Assembly (NCBI GenBank): GCA_017419405.1
Contig: JAFOLH010000001.1
Span: 124,001 to 188,000 of the forward strand
Direction of reading: 5' to 3'
Origin: Renibacterium sp.
GTDB lineage: Bacteria > Actinomycetota > Actinomycetes > Actinomycetales > Micrococcaceae
Length of the DNA: 64,000 bases
Of this stretch, positions 8,963-17,660 are shown piece by piece. Each line of letters begins with the position of its first letter. Within the stretch, counting starts at the first letter, position 1. The position numbers and the translations under genes are program-made. The notes beneath the pieces are model-generated. The model was not told the origin of the DNA, did no database searches, and worked only from the letters and a program-made list of their open reading frames with translations.

Positions 8963-9211
8963 CTAATTCTTTTTGCGGGATTTCAGCCAGGGGAACAGCG
9001 AACCGATCACGATGCCGACCACGAGCAGCACGAGGATCAAAGCCCACAGCGGCGAATTCACCGCCCAGACCAGGATTTGCACCCGTACCGTGCCTTGGTT
9101 CGTGACGATGAAGATCACGGCAAGGATCGCCAACCCGACGGCGGTGATCAGCCGGGTGGTCAGCCAGGCGGGGCGGGAGGACTGCGGGGGCGTCGCCGGG
9201 GAGTTCGTCAT
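8963..9211 (-). CDS. LapA-domain (DUF1049) small membrane protein
   Basis: An 82-residue protein with two predicted membrane helices (about residues 20-38 and 54-76) and a basic tail ending KSRKKN. The first helix followed by FIVTNQGTVRVQILVW is typical of the LapA/DUF1049 family of small inner-membrane proteins. The start ATG at 9211 was chosen because the membrane protein begins there; the frame stays open upstream but that part is antisense to the P450 gene. The function is not settled in actinobacteria. Confidence 0.8.
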   Translation of the reverse strand: MTNSPATPPQSSRPAWLTTRLITAVGLAILAVIFIVTNQGTVRVQILVWAVNSPLWALILVLLVVGIVIGSLFPWLKSRKKN

Positions 9212-9358
9212 GGTCCTGCCTTTCGGGGCGCGGCTGTTCGGTGTGCCAACTCTATCCAAAGCGATTGCTGAGAAAGCCAAAAAGTATCCGATACCGGCCG
9301 TTTCACTCTTCTCCAGCGCGGTATAACCGAAGAAAGGCTGCGGTCTAAGGAGAGCGTC

Positions 9359-10714
9359 ATGACAGCGACGGCGTCGTCGGGGATCAAGCGAAAAGACATC
9401 AGTGCCTTCCGGCCGGGAAACGGCTTGCCGGACGGTCCCAAGCTGCCGATCGCGCTGCAGACATTGATTTACTTCACCGCCCGGCCGCAATTGATGCGGT
9501 ATTGCCGGGCGAAGTACGGTCCGGCGTTCACCGTGCGCTTCATGAAGCGGTCCGTGGTGGTGATCACCGAAGTCGAAGAGATCCGGAAGCTCTTCAGCGG
9601 TTCGCCGCAGGCGTTCCACGCCGGTGAAGGAAACCGGGTGCTGCAACCGATCGTGGGCGACCAGTCCTTGCTGATCCTCGATGAGGATCCGCATCTGCGG
9701 CACCGCAAGTTGCTGATGCCGGCCTTCGCCGGCGCTTCGCTGCGCGGCTATCGGGAACTGATCGCGGCCATCGCCGATGAAGAAGTACCTGGCTGGCGCC
9801 CCGGAAGGACCCGCTTGGCCGAGCATACCCAGGCGATCACGTTGGAGATCATTTTGCGGGTGGTTTTCGGGGTGACCGATCCGGTGCGGCTCGCGAAAAT
9901 GCGGACGTTGGTGCTGGGCGTCACCGGTGCCAGCCTGTTCACCATGGCCGGCACGCTCTTCCCGGTGCTGATGAAGCGGGTTTGGCCCTGGAACCGGTTG
10001 CAGCGGACCCTTGATGGCTTGGATGAGTTGTTGTATGCGGAGATCCGGGAGTGCCGGGAAGCGCCGGATCTGGCTGCCCGGACGGACGTGCTGGCCCGGA
10101 TGGTGCGGGCCGGTGACGATGCTGATGGCTTGTCGGATGTCGAGATCCGGGATGAGTTGGTGACCTTGTTGTTGGCTGGGCATGAGACGACGTCGAATGG
10201 TTTGGCGTGGACGTTGCACGAGTTGATGCGTGCTCCGGTGGAGCTGGCTCGGGCCGTGGCGGCTGCGGATCGGCAGGACAAGGAAGGCGATGAGTTCCTG
10301 GAAGCCTGCTTCAAAGAAGGGTTGCGGCTCCGCCCGGTGATCGGCGGCGTGGCCCGGCGGCTGACCGAACCAGCCGAAATCGCCGGCTATCAACTGCCGG
10401 CCGGCGTCGTGGTCTCGCCCTCGATCGACCTGGTGCAACACGATCATGCGCTGCATGCCGATCCCGGGGTGTTCCGACCGGATCGGTGCTTGGACGGCAG
10501 CCTCACGACGTCGAACTGGTTGCCGTTCGGCGGCGGGGTGCGGCGCTGCATCGGCGCCGGCTTCTCAATGCTGGAATCCGTGGAGATCCTGCGCAAGGTG
10601 CTGCAGACGTGGGAGCTGGCACCGGTGGCCGAAAAACCGGAAGCCACCAAGACCCGGCACATCACCTTGGTGCCGGCCAAGGGCGCCCGGGCGATCCTGA
10701 GCCGCCGCCGATGA
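9359..10714 (+). CDS. cytochrome P450 (first of tandem pair)
   Basis: A 451-residue soluble P450. The I-helix has LLLAGHETTS, the K-helix ExxR is in KEGLRLRP, and the heme loop FGGGVRRCIGAGF carries the ligand Cys397. No membrane anchor is present. ATG 9359 follows AAGGAGAG. The second P450 starts in an ATGA overlap with this stop. A redox partner (ferredoxin, ferredoxin reductase) is not encoded nearby. The substrate is unknown. Long stretches of DNA are nearly identical to the second copy. Confidence 0.93.
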   Translation: MTATASSGIKRKDISAFRPGNGLPDGPKLPIALQTLIYFTARPQLMRYCRAKYGPAFTVRFMKRSVVVITEVEEIRKLFSGSPQAFHAGEGNRVLQPIVGDQSLLILDEDPHLRHRKLLMPAFAGASLRGYRELIAAIADEEVPGWRPGRTRLAEHTQAITLEIILRVVFGVTDPVRLAKMRTLVLGVTGASLFTMAGTLFPVLMKRVWPWNRLQRTLDGLDELLYAEIRECREAPDLAARTDVLARMVRAGDDADGLSDVEIRDELVTLLLAGHETTSNGLAWTLHELMRAPVELARAVAAADRQDKEGDEFLEACFKEGLRLRPVIGGVARRLTEPAEIAGYQLPAGVVVSPSIDLVQHDHALHADPGVFRPDRCLDGSLTTSNWLPFGGGVRRCIGAGFSMLESVEILRKVLQTWELAPVAEKPEATKTRHITLVPAKGARAILSRRR

Positions 10715-12021
10715 GCCGGTACGCGACGCTGCCGCCCGGACCGGCATGGCCGGCAGTGCTGCAGGGGATGCTCTACTTCGTCGCCAGGCCGGAGCTGATG
10801 CGCTACGGTCGGAAACACTACGGAACCGTGTTCACGGTACGGTTGCCGCGCCGGCCCACGGTGATGATCGCGGACGTCGAAGCAATCCGCAGCCTGTTCA
10901 ACGGCCCGGCGAACGTCTTCCACGCCGGGCAAGGGAATCGCGAGGTGCTCAAACCGGTGGTCGGGCAGCATTCGATGCTGCTGTTGGACGAGGATCCGCA
11001 TCTGCGGCACCGCAAGTTGCTGATGCCGGCCTTCGCCGGCGCTTCGCTGCGCGGTTACCGGCAGCTGATCGCCGAGATCACGGCTCAGCAGACCTCAGGT
11101 TGGGTCGAAGGACGGGTCAAGCTGGTCAAATACACCCAAGCCGTGACGTTGGAGATCATTTTGCGGGTGGTTTTCGGGGTGACCGATCCGGTGCGGCTCG
11201 CGAAAATGCGGACGTTGGTGGTAGGCATCACCGACGCCAACGTGGTGGTCATGGCGGGCAGCCTGAGTCCGTTCGCCACCCGCTATCTCTGGCCCTGGAA
11301 AACGTTCAAGCGGACCCTTGATGGCTTGGATGAGTTGTTGTATGCGGAGATCCGGGAGTGCCGGGAAGCGCCGGATCTGGCTGCCCGGACGGATGTGCTG
11401 GCCCGGATGGTGCGGGCCGGTGACGATGCTGATGGCTTGTCGGATGTCGAGATCCGGGATGAGTTGGTGACCTTGTTGTTGGCCGGGCATGAGACGACGT
11501 CGAATGGTTTGGCGTGGACTTTGCATGAGTTGATGCGTGCTCCGGTGGAGCTGGCCCGGGCGGTGGCGGCTGCGGATCGCCGGGACAAGGAAGGCGATGA
11601 GTTCCTGGAAGCCTGTTTCAAAGAAGGGTTGCGGCTCCGCCCGGTGATCGGCAGTGCCTCCCGGCTCTTGACGCAGCCGGCGGAAGTGGCCGGTTACCGG
11701 CTTCCGGCCGGAGTGATGGTTTCGCCGTCGATCGACTTGGTGCACGAAGACCGGGTCCAACACGTCGACCCCGGGGTGTTCCGGCCGGATCGGTGTTTGG
11801 ACGGCAGTGTCACGACGTCGAACTGGTTGCCGTTCGGCGGCGGGGTGCGGCGCTGCATCGGTGCCGGATTTTCCTTGCTCGAAGCGGTGGAGATCTTGCG
11901 CAGCATCCTGCAGACCTGGGAACTCCGCGCGGTGCAGCAGCGCGTGGAACGGCCCAAGAGCAAGCACATCACCTTGGTCCCGTCGAAGGGTGCGGTGGCG
12001 GTGCTGCGGCGGCGCGGCTGA
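10711..12021 (+). CDS. cytochrome P450 (second of tandem pair)
   Basis: A 436-residue P450, paralogue of the preceding one, with LLLAGHETTS, ExxR in KEGLRLRP and the heme-ligand loop FGGGVRRCIGAGF (Cys382). The start ATG 10711 overlaps the previous stop by 4 nt. The frame is open further upstream, but that is out-of-frame reading of the first P450. The N-terminal part and the segment before the J-helix differ clearly from copy one while the middle is almost identical, so the two may take different substrates. Confidence 0.93.
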   Translation: MSRYATLPPGPAWPAVLQGMLYFVARPELMRYGRKHYGTVFTVRLPRRPTVMIADVEAIRSLFNGPANVFHAGQGNREVLKPVVGQHSMLLLDEDPHLRHRKLLMPAFAGASLRGYRQLIAEITAQQTSGWVEGRVKLVKYTQAVTLEIILRVVFGVTDPVRLAKMRTLVVGITDANVVVMAGSLSPFATRYLWPWKTFKRTLDGLDELLYAEIRECREAPDLAARTDVLARMVRAGDDADGLSDVEIRDELVTLLLAGHETTSNGLAWTLHELMRAPVELARAVAAADRRDKEGDEFLEACFKEGLRLRPVIGSASRLLTQPAEVAGYRLPAGVMVSPSIDLVHEDRVQHVDPGVFRPDRCLDGSVTTSNWLPFGGGVRRCIGAGFSLLEAVEILRSILQTWELRAVQQRVERPKSKHITLVPSKGAVAVLRRRG

Positions 12022-12286
12022 AGTGCAACGTCGGGCGGCGGGATCCGTCTGGAAGCAAACGCGAAGCGCTTCAGCAGACTGCAGGGGATACCTTGGTTTC
12101 ACACCTGAATGGTTTATTGCAGGACGATAACGAGGGTTGAATTTTGCGAAGTTGAACCAAATCTTCCACGCTTTTCCACAAATTGTTCCAACCAGATCGA
12201 TTGAACCAGCGGCTCCTATCGAGTGTGCTTAACACAGGGTTCGCACAGCGAACCCGACCAAGCTGGCTACTCGAGAAGGACTATAG
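12022..12286. other. intergenic, lower GC
   Basis: A 265-bp spacer that is visibly richer in A and T than its surroundings around 12119-12200. I see no gene, terminator hairpin or clear operator in it. It probably carries the promoter of the 12287 gene. Confidence 0.4.
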
Positions 12287-12805
12287 ATGTTGATGGAAAT
12301 CGGAGATAATCCGCTTCGAGGGCAACAAGCGTCGGGCGAAACGCCGGAGACCGGTTCCGGCCGCCGGCTCGACCTTGCCGCACAGACCTTGCGGGACGAA
12401 GTCGTCGCCCGTTGGGGGCGTGAGGTTCTCGCCGGGGACGGCCTTGGCTTCGACGACGAAGCGGTCTGTGAATCGCATCGACTCGACCCGGAAGGCGTCG
12501 ACCATGCCTTGGACCTCCGCGTCGATTTCGAAGGCACCGGTCTCGGTTTGAGCGTAGAAGACGGCATGTGGCTGGCCGAGTACCTGCGCGGCGTCGGCCG
12601 GCGGACCGGACGATTCTCCTATTTGATCCACCGGGGCCAAATCGCCGGCGCGTTCTCCGGTTGGCGTTGGGGCCGGTACCGCGGTCCCGGCGCCACGATG
12701 GACCGGATCCACCTGAGTGTCTGCGAGGTTCATTCTGGTGAAGCCTCGCTGCTCGATCCTGAGATCTTCGATTCGACCAAGCCCTGGGGGATCAGAGCCG
12801 CATAA
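12287..12805 (+). CDS. endolysin-like (peptidase-type) domain protein
   Basis: A 172-residue protein. The core has VDHALDLRVDF, then WLAEYLRGV, FSYLIHRGQIAGAFSGW and, near the end, MDRIHLSV. This order (H-x-x-D motif, a strand with an amidated or basic loop, a W-rich strand, then H-x-H/HLSV) resembles the cell-wall-degrading domain of many actinophage endolysins. No signal peptide is seen. There are no holin or phage structural genes around it. ATG 12287 is preceded by GAAGGA. The assignment rests on motif memory and is tentative. Confidence 0.5.
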   Translation: MLMEIGDNPLRGQQASGETPETGSGRRLDLAAQTLRDEVVARWGREVLAGDGLGFDDEAVCESHRLDPEGVDHALDLRVDFEGTGLGLSVEDGMWLAEYLRGVGRRTGRFSYLIHRGQIAGAFSGWRWGRYRGPGATMDRIHLSVCEVHSGEASLLDPEIFDSTKPWGIRAA

Positions 12806-13366
12806 TCCAGCTGCGTCGGGCCCCGTTTGTCCTTCCGGCATCCGCTTGGCAGAACCGGGGATGCCCCGTGACGCCGTGCCGCGCAAAGCTCGTCGACCGG
12901 CTTGCGCCGCAGAAAAAAGCAATGGGTCTTCGGCGATGAAGACCAAGCGGGTTCGTGGTTCCTGGGCTTTAGGGCCTTCAAGCGAGCGATGTCCGGCAGT
13001 CCGAAGATCGGCTACCTGGCGAATTCCGGTTCAGAATGGTCGACCAGAACGTGGGCTCCGCCGGCCCACGTGCTATCCCCATGGGTCGGCCTTCGTCATC
13101 GAAACCAGGGACTTCAACCCGGCGTCGATCCGGCTCGGGATGGCGCAGGCCCCGGAGCGTTCCTGAGTCCAGCGTGCGGATCCGCAAAGCACCGGATTGA
13201 TCGGAATCTCCGAGATTTCGGCTTCACCAGGGTGTCGAATGCGTGCATTTCCATAGTGGAACGACCCGGCCAAAATGACTGGAAGCTGTGGAATAATCGG
13301 TGAGCACGGCATCTGCCAGTTCATTGCCGTGCAGTGATCGGCGGGGGCTGAACAGACAGGACTACG
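12806..13366. other. gene-free stretch holding the relic
   Basis: A 561-bp stretch with no intact gene. Apart from the decayed copy at 12938-13114 I recognise nothing in it. The short open frames here lack ribosome sites and conserved motifs. Confidence 0.5.
12938..13114 (+). pseudogene. decayed fragment of the NBR1-Ig gene
   Basis: Two segments resemble parts of the intact gene at 13367. Positions 12938-12995 match about 13707-13794, and 13022-13114 match about 14216-14312. The material between the matching parts (about 420 bp in the intact gene) is missing. Reading frame is lost by small indels: VIETRD can be read in one frame and the preceding part in another. It is a truncated, non-coding copy. 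Confidence 0.6.
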
Positions 13367-14365
13367 GTGGCAGTGGATCGCACGGCGCTCGACGAAGCGA
13401 CGATATCAGCATGCTGCGCAGAAATCGCGGAAAGATTTTCGCCGCAACAAAAAATCAACAGTTTGCGGGTCCAGGCCTGCCCGGCATTGGTCGGCGTCGC
13501 GAAACGGCTTTTTGCTTCCACGAGCGAGTCCGAACGCGATCTCAATGATCTGGTCCATTTTGCCGCGATGTTCACCGAGCCGACGCTTTCCGAAGCCAAA
13601 GAACGTGCCCTGTTGCGTGCCGGGGAAGCGTTCCTGTTTTGTTCCCGGGTGCCCAACGACCATGATTTCTTCCTGATCCAGCGCGGCAACCCGGGGCCGC
13701 GGATAGCCTCCCGGGACACCAAGAAAGTCCGCGACACTTGGGCGTTCATGACCTATAAGCGCAGCTTGCTCGGAAATCCCGAAGACAGCTTCACCGCGAA
13801 ATCCGGTCAGAAGATGCGCCCCGACTTCCGTGACGCGACCATTGCCGCCGTGGCCAAGTCGCTGCGCAATTGGGACGAATTCCAGCGGACGGCTGCCGGA
13901 TTCCGCGCGGAGCAACTAGCCAGCCGGCTGATGACCCGCCCGTACGACAAAACCTCGCCGGAGGTCGATACCTGCGAATTCATCACCGAGACGGTTCCCG
14001 ATGGCAGCTTGATGCCCTTCGGCACCGCTTTTGTGAAAACCTGGACGATTCGCAATACCGGGAACGTGCCGTGGATCGGCAGGTCGAGCAAACGGATCAC
14101 GCCGCTCACGCCGCTGTTTCCGCATACCGCCGAACTCACGCCGATTCCGACCACGCTTCCGGGCGAAACGGTGACGATTTCCGTCGACGTGGTCTCCAAC
14201 CGGCTGCCGGGGTTCTCCGAGGTCCGGTTCAAAATGGTCGACGAGAACGGGGAGTTCTGCTGGCCGGTTCTGTACCCGTATGGTTTGACTATGGTGATTG
14301 AGACCAGGGACATGATCTGGACTGAGCGCAGTCCCGGAGCCGAGGACACTCCGTGGCAGAGTTGA
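13367..14365 (+). CDS. NBR1-Ig-like domain protein
   Basis: A 332-residue protein starting at GTG 13367. The C-terminal part (about residues 200-315) matches the bacterial NBR1 Ig-like domain: GTAFVKTWTIRNTGNVPW, a PGETVTISVDV strand and a last strand VRFKMVDENGEFCWP. The N-terminal 190 residues are mostly helical and charged and I do not recognise them. There is no signal peptide or membrane segment. In eukaryotic NBR1 this fold binds cargo; in bacteria the role is unknown. It overlaps the next gene by 13 nt. A decayed copy of it lies just upstream. Confidence 0.75.
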   Translation: MAVDRTALDEATISACCAEIAERFSPQQKINSLRVQACPALVGVAKRLFASTSESERDLNDLVHFAAMFTEPTLSEAKERALLRAGEAFLFCSRVPNDHDFFLIQRGNPGPRIASRDTKKVRDTWAFMTYKRSLLGNPEDSFTAKSGQKMRPDFRDATIAAVAKSLRNWDEFQRTAAGFRAEQLASRLMTRPYDKTSPEVDTCEFITETVPDGSLMPFGTAFVKTWTIRNTGNVPWIGRSSKRITPLTPLFPHTAELTPIPTTLPGETVTISVDVVSNRLPGFSEVRFKMVDENGEFCWPVLYPYGLTMVIETRDMIWTERSPGAEDTPWQS

Positions 14366-15183
14366 GCCCCGGAGCCGCGGCCGAACACGGCCTGGCAGTC
14401 TGGTTCGACGGGCCGATCGCACATCTCCAATTGGCCAGGCCGGAGAAGCTCAATGCGATCGATACCGGGATTCTCCAGGCGCTGCCGCGAGTTGCGAAGC
14501 GAGTGCGGCAGAATCCGCAGATCCGCGCCGTGATCCTCAGCGCGCAGGGCCGCGAGTTCAGCGCCGGAATCGATATCGGGGATGTCTTCGGAAAACCGGA
14601 GAAGATCATCCGCGGCTTGATCCCGATGCCGTTCCGCGGCACGAACACCTTCCAGGAAGCTTTCTGGGCGCTGCGCCGCTTGCCGGTCCCGGTGATCGCG
14701 GCGATCCATGGCCGGGCCTATGGCGCCGGTGCGCAACTGGCGCTCGCTGCGGACTTCCGGATTGCCACCGCGGACAGCGAGTTCTCCATCATGGAAGCCA
14801 AATGGGGGCTGATCCCGGACATGGCCGGCAGTGCTGCGTTGGCACAGCTGGTGGGCATCGACGTCGCCAAGCGGTTGACCATGACCGCGGAGAAATTTTC
14901 CGGAGCCGAGGCCAAGGACTACGGATTGGTCACCAGCCTCAGCCCGGATCCGGTGTCCGCTGCACTTGCCTTGGCCGAAGAAATCTCGACGCGTTCGCCG
15001 GACTCGGTTGCCGCCGCCAAATTCCTGTTCGAGAAGACCTGGCAGAAACCGCCGCTGCGGGCATTCGCCGTCGAGCGGGCGCTGCAAGTCAGGCTGATCC
15101 TGGGCCGGAATTCCAAAATCGCCCGGAAGGCCGGGTTCCGCAAAGAGCAGCCAAGCTTTCCGGCACGGCAATTCTGGACTTAG
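14353..15183 (+). CDS. enoyl-CoA hydratase/isomerase family protein
   Basis: A 276-residue crotonase-fold protein, normal length. It shows IAHLQLARPEKLNAID, the oxyanion-hole segments SAQGREFSAGIDIGD and AIHGRAYGAGAQLALAAD, and ADSEFSIMEAKWGLIPD with a Glu at the usual catalytic place. It should act on CoA-linked acyl chains, as a hydratase or as an isomerase of the delta-3,5/delta-2,4-dienoyl type. The GTG start at 14353 lies inside the 3' end of the NBR1-Ig gene, so translation is coupled. Confidence 0.88.
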   Translation: MAELSPGAAAEHGLAVWFDGPIAHLQLARPEKLNAIDTGILQALPRVAKRVRQNPQIRAVILSAQGREFSAGIDIGDVFGKPEKIIRGLIPMPFRGTNTFQEAFWALRRLPVPVIAAIHGRAYGAGAQLALAADFRIATADSEFSIMEAKWGLIPDMAGSAALAQLVGIDVAKRLTMTAEKFSGAEAKDYGLVTSLSPDPVSAALALAEEISTRSPDSVAAAKFLFEKTWQKPPLRAFAVERALQVRLILGRNSKIARKAGFRKEQPSFPARQFWT

Positions 15184-15267
15184 CCGGTCACCCGGCGGAG
15201 CGGTCGACGAAGCGCAACTCGGCGCGCGGCGCTGGATTCGGCAGGTTTCCACGTTGCCCGCAGCGTG

Positions 15268-15906
15268 CTATTCCGGCCATTCGCTGCCCAGGACCACCTC
15301 GACGAAATCACCGCGGACGAAGCCCGGCGAGTAATGCGCCAGTACATCCGCATTGACATTTCCGAAAGTGCTTTCCGGGCGGTGCCGGTTCCCTTGCGCG
15401 AAGGCGGAGAGGATCTGCCGTTTGAAATCCGGCCGCGGGTGCGCGGCGGTGACCTGTGCCACGTCGGCCGCGGGCAGGTCGCGGTACCCGATGCCCAGGA
15501 CGTCGGTCTCGACTCCGGCGGTGACCAAGGCGATTTCGGGGTCGAGGAACTCCGGCACGCCGGGCGTGGTGTGCAGCGCGATGCCCAGCCAGACTTTGCG
15601 GATGTCCGCGGCGGACAGGCCCTGGGCGCGGAGGAAATCCTGTGCCGCATTCGCGCCGTCGACTTCGAAGCGCAGCCCGATGCTGCCGAAGCGCTCGGTC
15701 AGGCCCAGGTCATGGAACATCGCACCCACGTAGAGCAGTTCGAGGTCCGGGGCCAAGCCGCGGCGGCGGCCTTGCAGAGCGCCGAAGAGGAAAACCCTGC
15801 GGGAGTGGTGGTAGAGCAGATCATCGGTCGCCTCGCGGACCAAGGCGGTCGCCTCGGAAACCAGGCTGCTGTCCGGGATCGTGATACCGGCGATCGTTTC
15901 AGTCAT
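15268..15906 (-). CDS. HD-domain hydrolase, cyanamide-hydratase-like
   Basis: A 212-residue HD-fold metal protein. It has the H in LLYHHSRRVFLF, the HD pair in GAMFHDLGLTERF, and later IALHTTPGVPEF and the D in VTAGVETDVLG, matching the metal ligands and layout of the cyanamide hydratase-like group. The start ATG at 15906 (MTETIAGI) was chosen because the upstream in-frame part runs into the divergent regulator's leader. It is divergent from a GlxA-type regulator 108 nt away, which probably controls it. Confidence 0.82.
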   Translation of the reverse strand: MTETIAGITIPDSSLVSEATALVREATDDLLYHHSRRVFLFGALQGRRRGLAPDLELLYVGAMFHDLGLTERFGSIGLRFEVDGANAAQDFLRAQGLSAADIRKVWLGIALHTTPGVPEFLDPEIALVTAGVETDVLGIGYRDLPAADVAQVTAAHPRPDFKRQILSAFAQGNRHRPESTFGNVNADVLAHYSPGFVRGDFVEVVLGSEWPE

Positions 15907-15972
15907 CAGGGGCCTTCCGGAGCAGTGCGAGTTTCGACTCCCTCCAGCCTGCCGCGGATAGACTGAACCCGC

Positions 15973-16011
15973 AATGTCCGATTGGACTTGTTTGCTTTGG
16001 AAAAGGACATT
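15973..16011. promoter_or_regulatory. short inverted repeat in divergent spacer
   Basis: AATGTCC (15973-15979) and GGACATT (16005-16011) form a 7-bp inverted repeat in the leader of the GlxA-type regulator. It could be an operator or a small hairpin. The right arm overlaps the AAGGA ribosome site. Confidence 0.35.
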
Positions 16012-16014
16012 CCG

Positions 16015-16980
16015 GTGACGCATCAGATAGGCATGGTGGTTTTCGACGGGGTACAACTGCTCGACGTCGCCGGCCCGGTCGACGTTTTCGCGGCGGCCAA
16101 CAGATTCGGTGCCGACTATGCGGTCAGATTGATCGGTTGGGACCGCTGCACGATCCGGACGTCATCCGGAGTCGGACTGCTGGCCGAGGAGACGGCCGAC
16201 GCCGCCGAACCAGTCCAGACACTCATCGTTACCGGCGGCGACGATCTGGCCCGGCTGCCGGATCCGATGGCGGATCCGGCGCGGTTGGGCCGGCTGGCCG
16301 ATGCGGCCGGCAGGATTGCTTCGGTATGCACCGGGGCCTTCGTGCTGGCCCGGGCGGGACTTCTCGATGGTCAGCCGGCGACGACGCATTGGCGGCACGC
16401 CGCCGCCTTGGCGGCCCAGTTCCCTGCGGCATCGGTCACGGCCGATGCGATTTTCACCCAGAGCGGGCGCGTGATGACCAGTGCCGGAGTGAGCGCCGGA
16501 ATCGATCTGGCACTGGCCATGGTCGAAGCCGACCACGGCGTGCTGGTCGCACGTTCCGTGGCCCGGGAGCTGGTGGTTTTCCTGCAGCGTCCCGGTGGCC
16601 AGTCGCAGTTTTCGGTCCGCAACGAACTCCCGCCGGTACAGGATCCGAGGTTGCGCCGGGCGCTGGATGCGATCACGACGGCCCCGGCGGCAGAGCACCG
16701 GCTGGTGGATTTGGCTGCGGCTGCGTCGATGACGCCGCGGCATTTCCGCCGGCTCTGCCAACGCGAGCTGGGTGCCGCGCCGTCGAAAGTGCTTGAGTCA
16801 ATCCGGCTGGAAGTCGCACGGGGCTTCTTGGAACGGGGGTCTTCGGTGGCCGAAGCCACCCGATCGAGCGGGTTCGGCAGCGATCAGGCACTGCGTCGGG
16901 CGTTCCGGGCCGAGTACGGCGTCAGTCCTTCGGCGTACCGGAAGCGGTTTCGCGCGATGGGCCGGCCAGGAGCACAATGA
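16015..16980 (+). CDS. GlxA-family AraC-type regulator
   Basis: A 321-residue regulator with an N-terminal DJ-1/PfpI domain (FDGVQLLDVAGPVDVFAAAN, VCTGAFVLARAGLLDG with Cys at the elbow) and a C-terminal AraC double helix-turn-helix (AAAASMTPRHFRRLCQREL and GFGSDQALRRAFRAEYG). The GTG start 16015 follows AAAAGGA; a TTG at 15982 is possible but poorer. It lies divergent to the HD hydrolase and probably activates it. Confidence 0.88.
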   Translation: MTHQIGMVVFDGVQLLDVAGPVDVFAAANRFGADYAVRLIGWDRCTIRTSSGVGLLAEETADAAEPVQTLIVTGGDDLARLPDPMADPARLGRLADAAGRIASVCTGAFVLARAGLLDGQPATTHWRHAAALAAQFPAASVTADAIFTQSGRVMTSAGVSAGIDLALAMVEADHGVLVARSVARELVVFLQRPGGQSQFSVRNELPPVQDPRLRRALDAITTAPAAEHRLVDLAAAASMTPRHFRRLCQRELGAAPSKVLESIRLEVARGFLERGSSVAEATRSSGFGSDQALRRAFRAEYGVSPSAYRKRFRAMGRPGAQ

Positions 16981-17027
16981 TTTCCGCAGCGCTGCCGGTT
17001 GCACATCGTCGGAGTTCCGCTCCAGTT

Positions 17028-17063
17028 ATTAGTATACCTAATGAAAACATTAGGTATACTAAT
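17028..17063. promoter_or_regulatory. MarR operator, perfect 16-bp inverted repeat
   Basis: ATTAGTATACCTAATG (17028-17043), AAAA, then its perfect reverse complement (17048-17063). Each arm contains the 13-bp box TTAGTATACCTAA, itself an imperfect palindrome, and the two boxes are centred 21 bp apart, two turns of DNA. It ends 5 nt before the MarR start codon. The same box recurs at 41079-41114. Confidence 0.85.
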
Positions 17064-17068
17064 CAGCT

Positions 17069-17533
17069 ATGCGAGAAGATGCAACTGATCCGATCCTCCC
17101 GGCAGTCCCGGAGCTGGGTGCCGCGGTCCGTTCCGCAGTGGCCGGCCTGTACCGGAGGTTCCGCGCCGAGCGCGGTGGCGGCGATTTGGGCGATGCTGCC
17201 GCAGAAGTGCTCTCGGTGCTCTGCAAGTCCGGTCCGCAAACGCTGAAGGATCTGAGCGCGTTGCAACGGGTCACTCCGGCTTCGATGAGCCAGGTGGTCA
17301 ACCGGCTGACCTCGGCCGGTTACGCCGAGCGGGGCGGCGATCCACGCGACGGCCGGAAGGTGATCTTCACCGCAACCGCGCAGGGCGAAGAACTCTTCCT
17401 GGCGGACCGGGCCCGGCGTCACGCCTGGTTCGACGCGAACCTGGTCGGGCTCGGTGCCGCCGACCGTGCGGCGCTGGCTCGGGCTGCGGAAATCATGGAG
17501 CGGATCGCAGTATCGCCGAATCCCGGACTCTGA
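17069..17533 (+). CDS. MarR-family regulator
   Basis: A 154-residue winged-helix regulator. The DNA-binding part reads QTLKDLSALQRVTPASMSQVVNRL with the wing GGDPRDGRKVIFTATAQG, the classic DxRxxR pattern. The start ATG 17069 lies just downstream of the palindrome at 17028-17063, so it is almost surely autorepressed. Because the same box precedes the MFS gene at 41141, that transporter is its probable second target. Confidence 0.9.
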   Translation: MREDATDPILPAVPELGAAVRSAVAGLYRRFRAERGGGDLGDAAAEVLSVLCKSGPQTLKDLSALQRVTPASMSQVVNRLTSAGYAERGGDPRDGRKVIFTATAQGEELFLADRARRHAWFDANLVGLGAADRAALARAAEIMERIAVSPNPGL

Positions 17534-17563
17534 TCGGCCGACAGCGTCGGGCGAGAACGCCGA

Positions 17564-17606
17564 AAGCGGTCGTGGCGCCTCAGGGGGGTGGACGCCACGA
17601 CCGCTT
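17564..17606. terminator. two-way terminator hairpin
   Basis: AAGCGGTCGTGGCG (17564-17577) pairs perfectly with CGCCACGACCGCTT (17593-17606) across a 15-nt loop, and a short GTTT follows on the + strand. It lies between the convergent MarR and chitinase genes and can end both transcripts. Confidence 0.75.
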
Positions 17607-17660
17607 GTTTCGGGGGAGGAGCACGCAATTCCTCAGGAGCCGGTCCTCACCGGCCCGGGG

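Noticed and set aside
12287-14365. Prophage
   Set aside because: Only one endolysin-like gene; no integrase, capsid, tail or terminase genes nearby.
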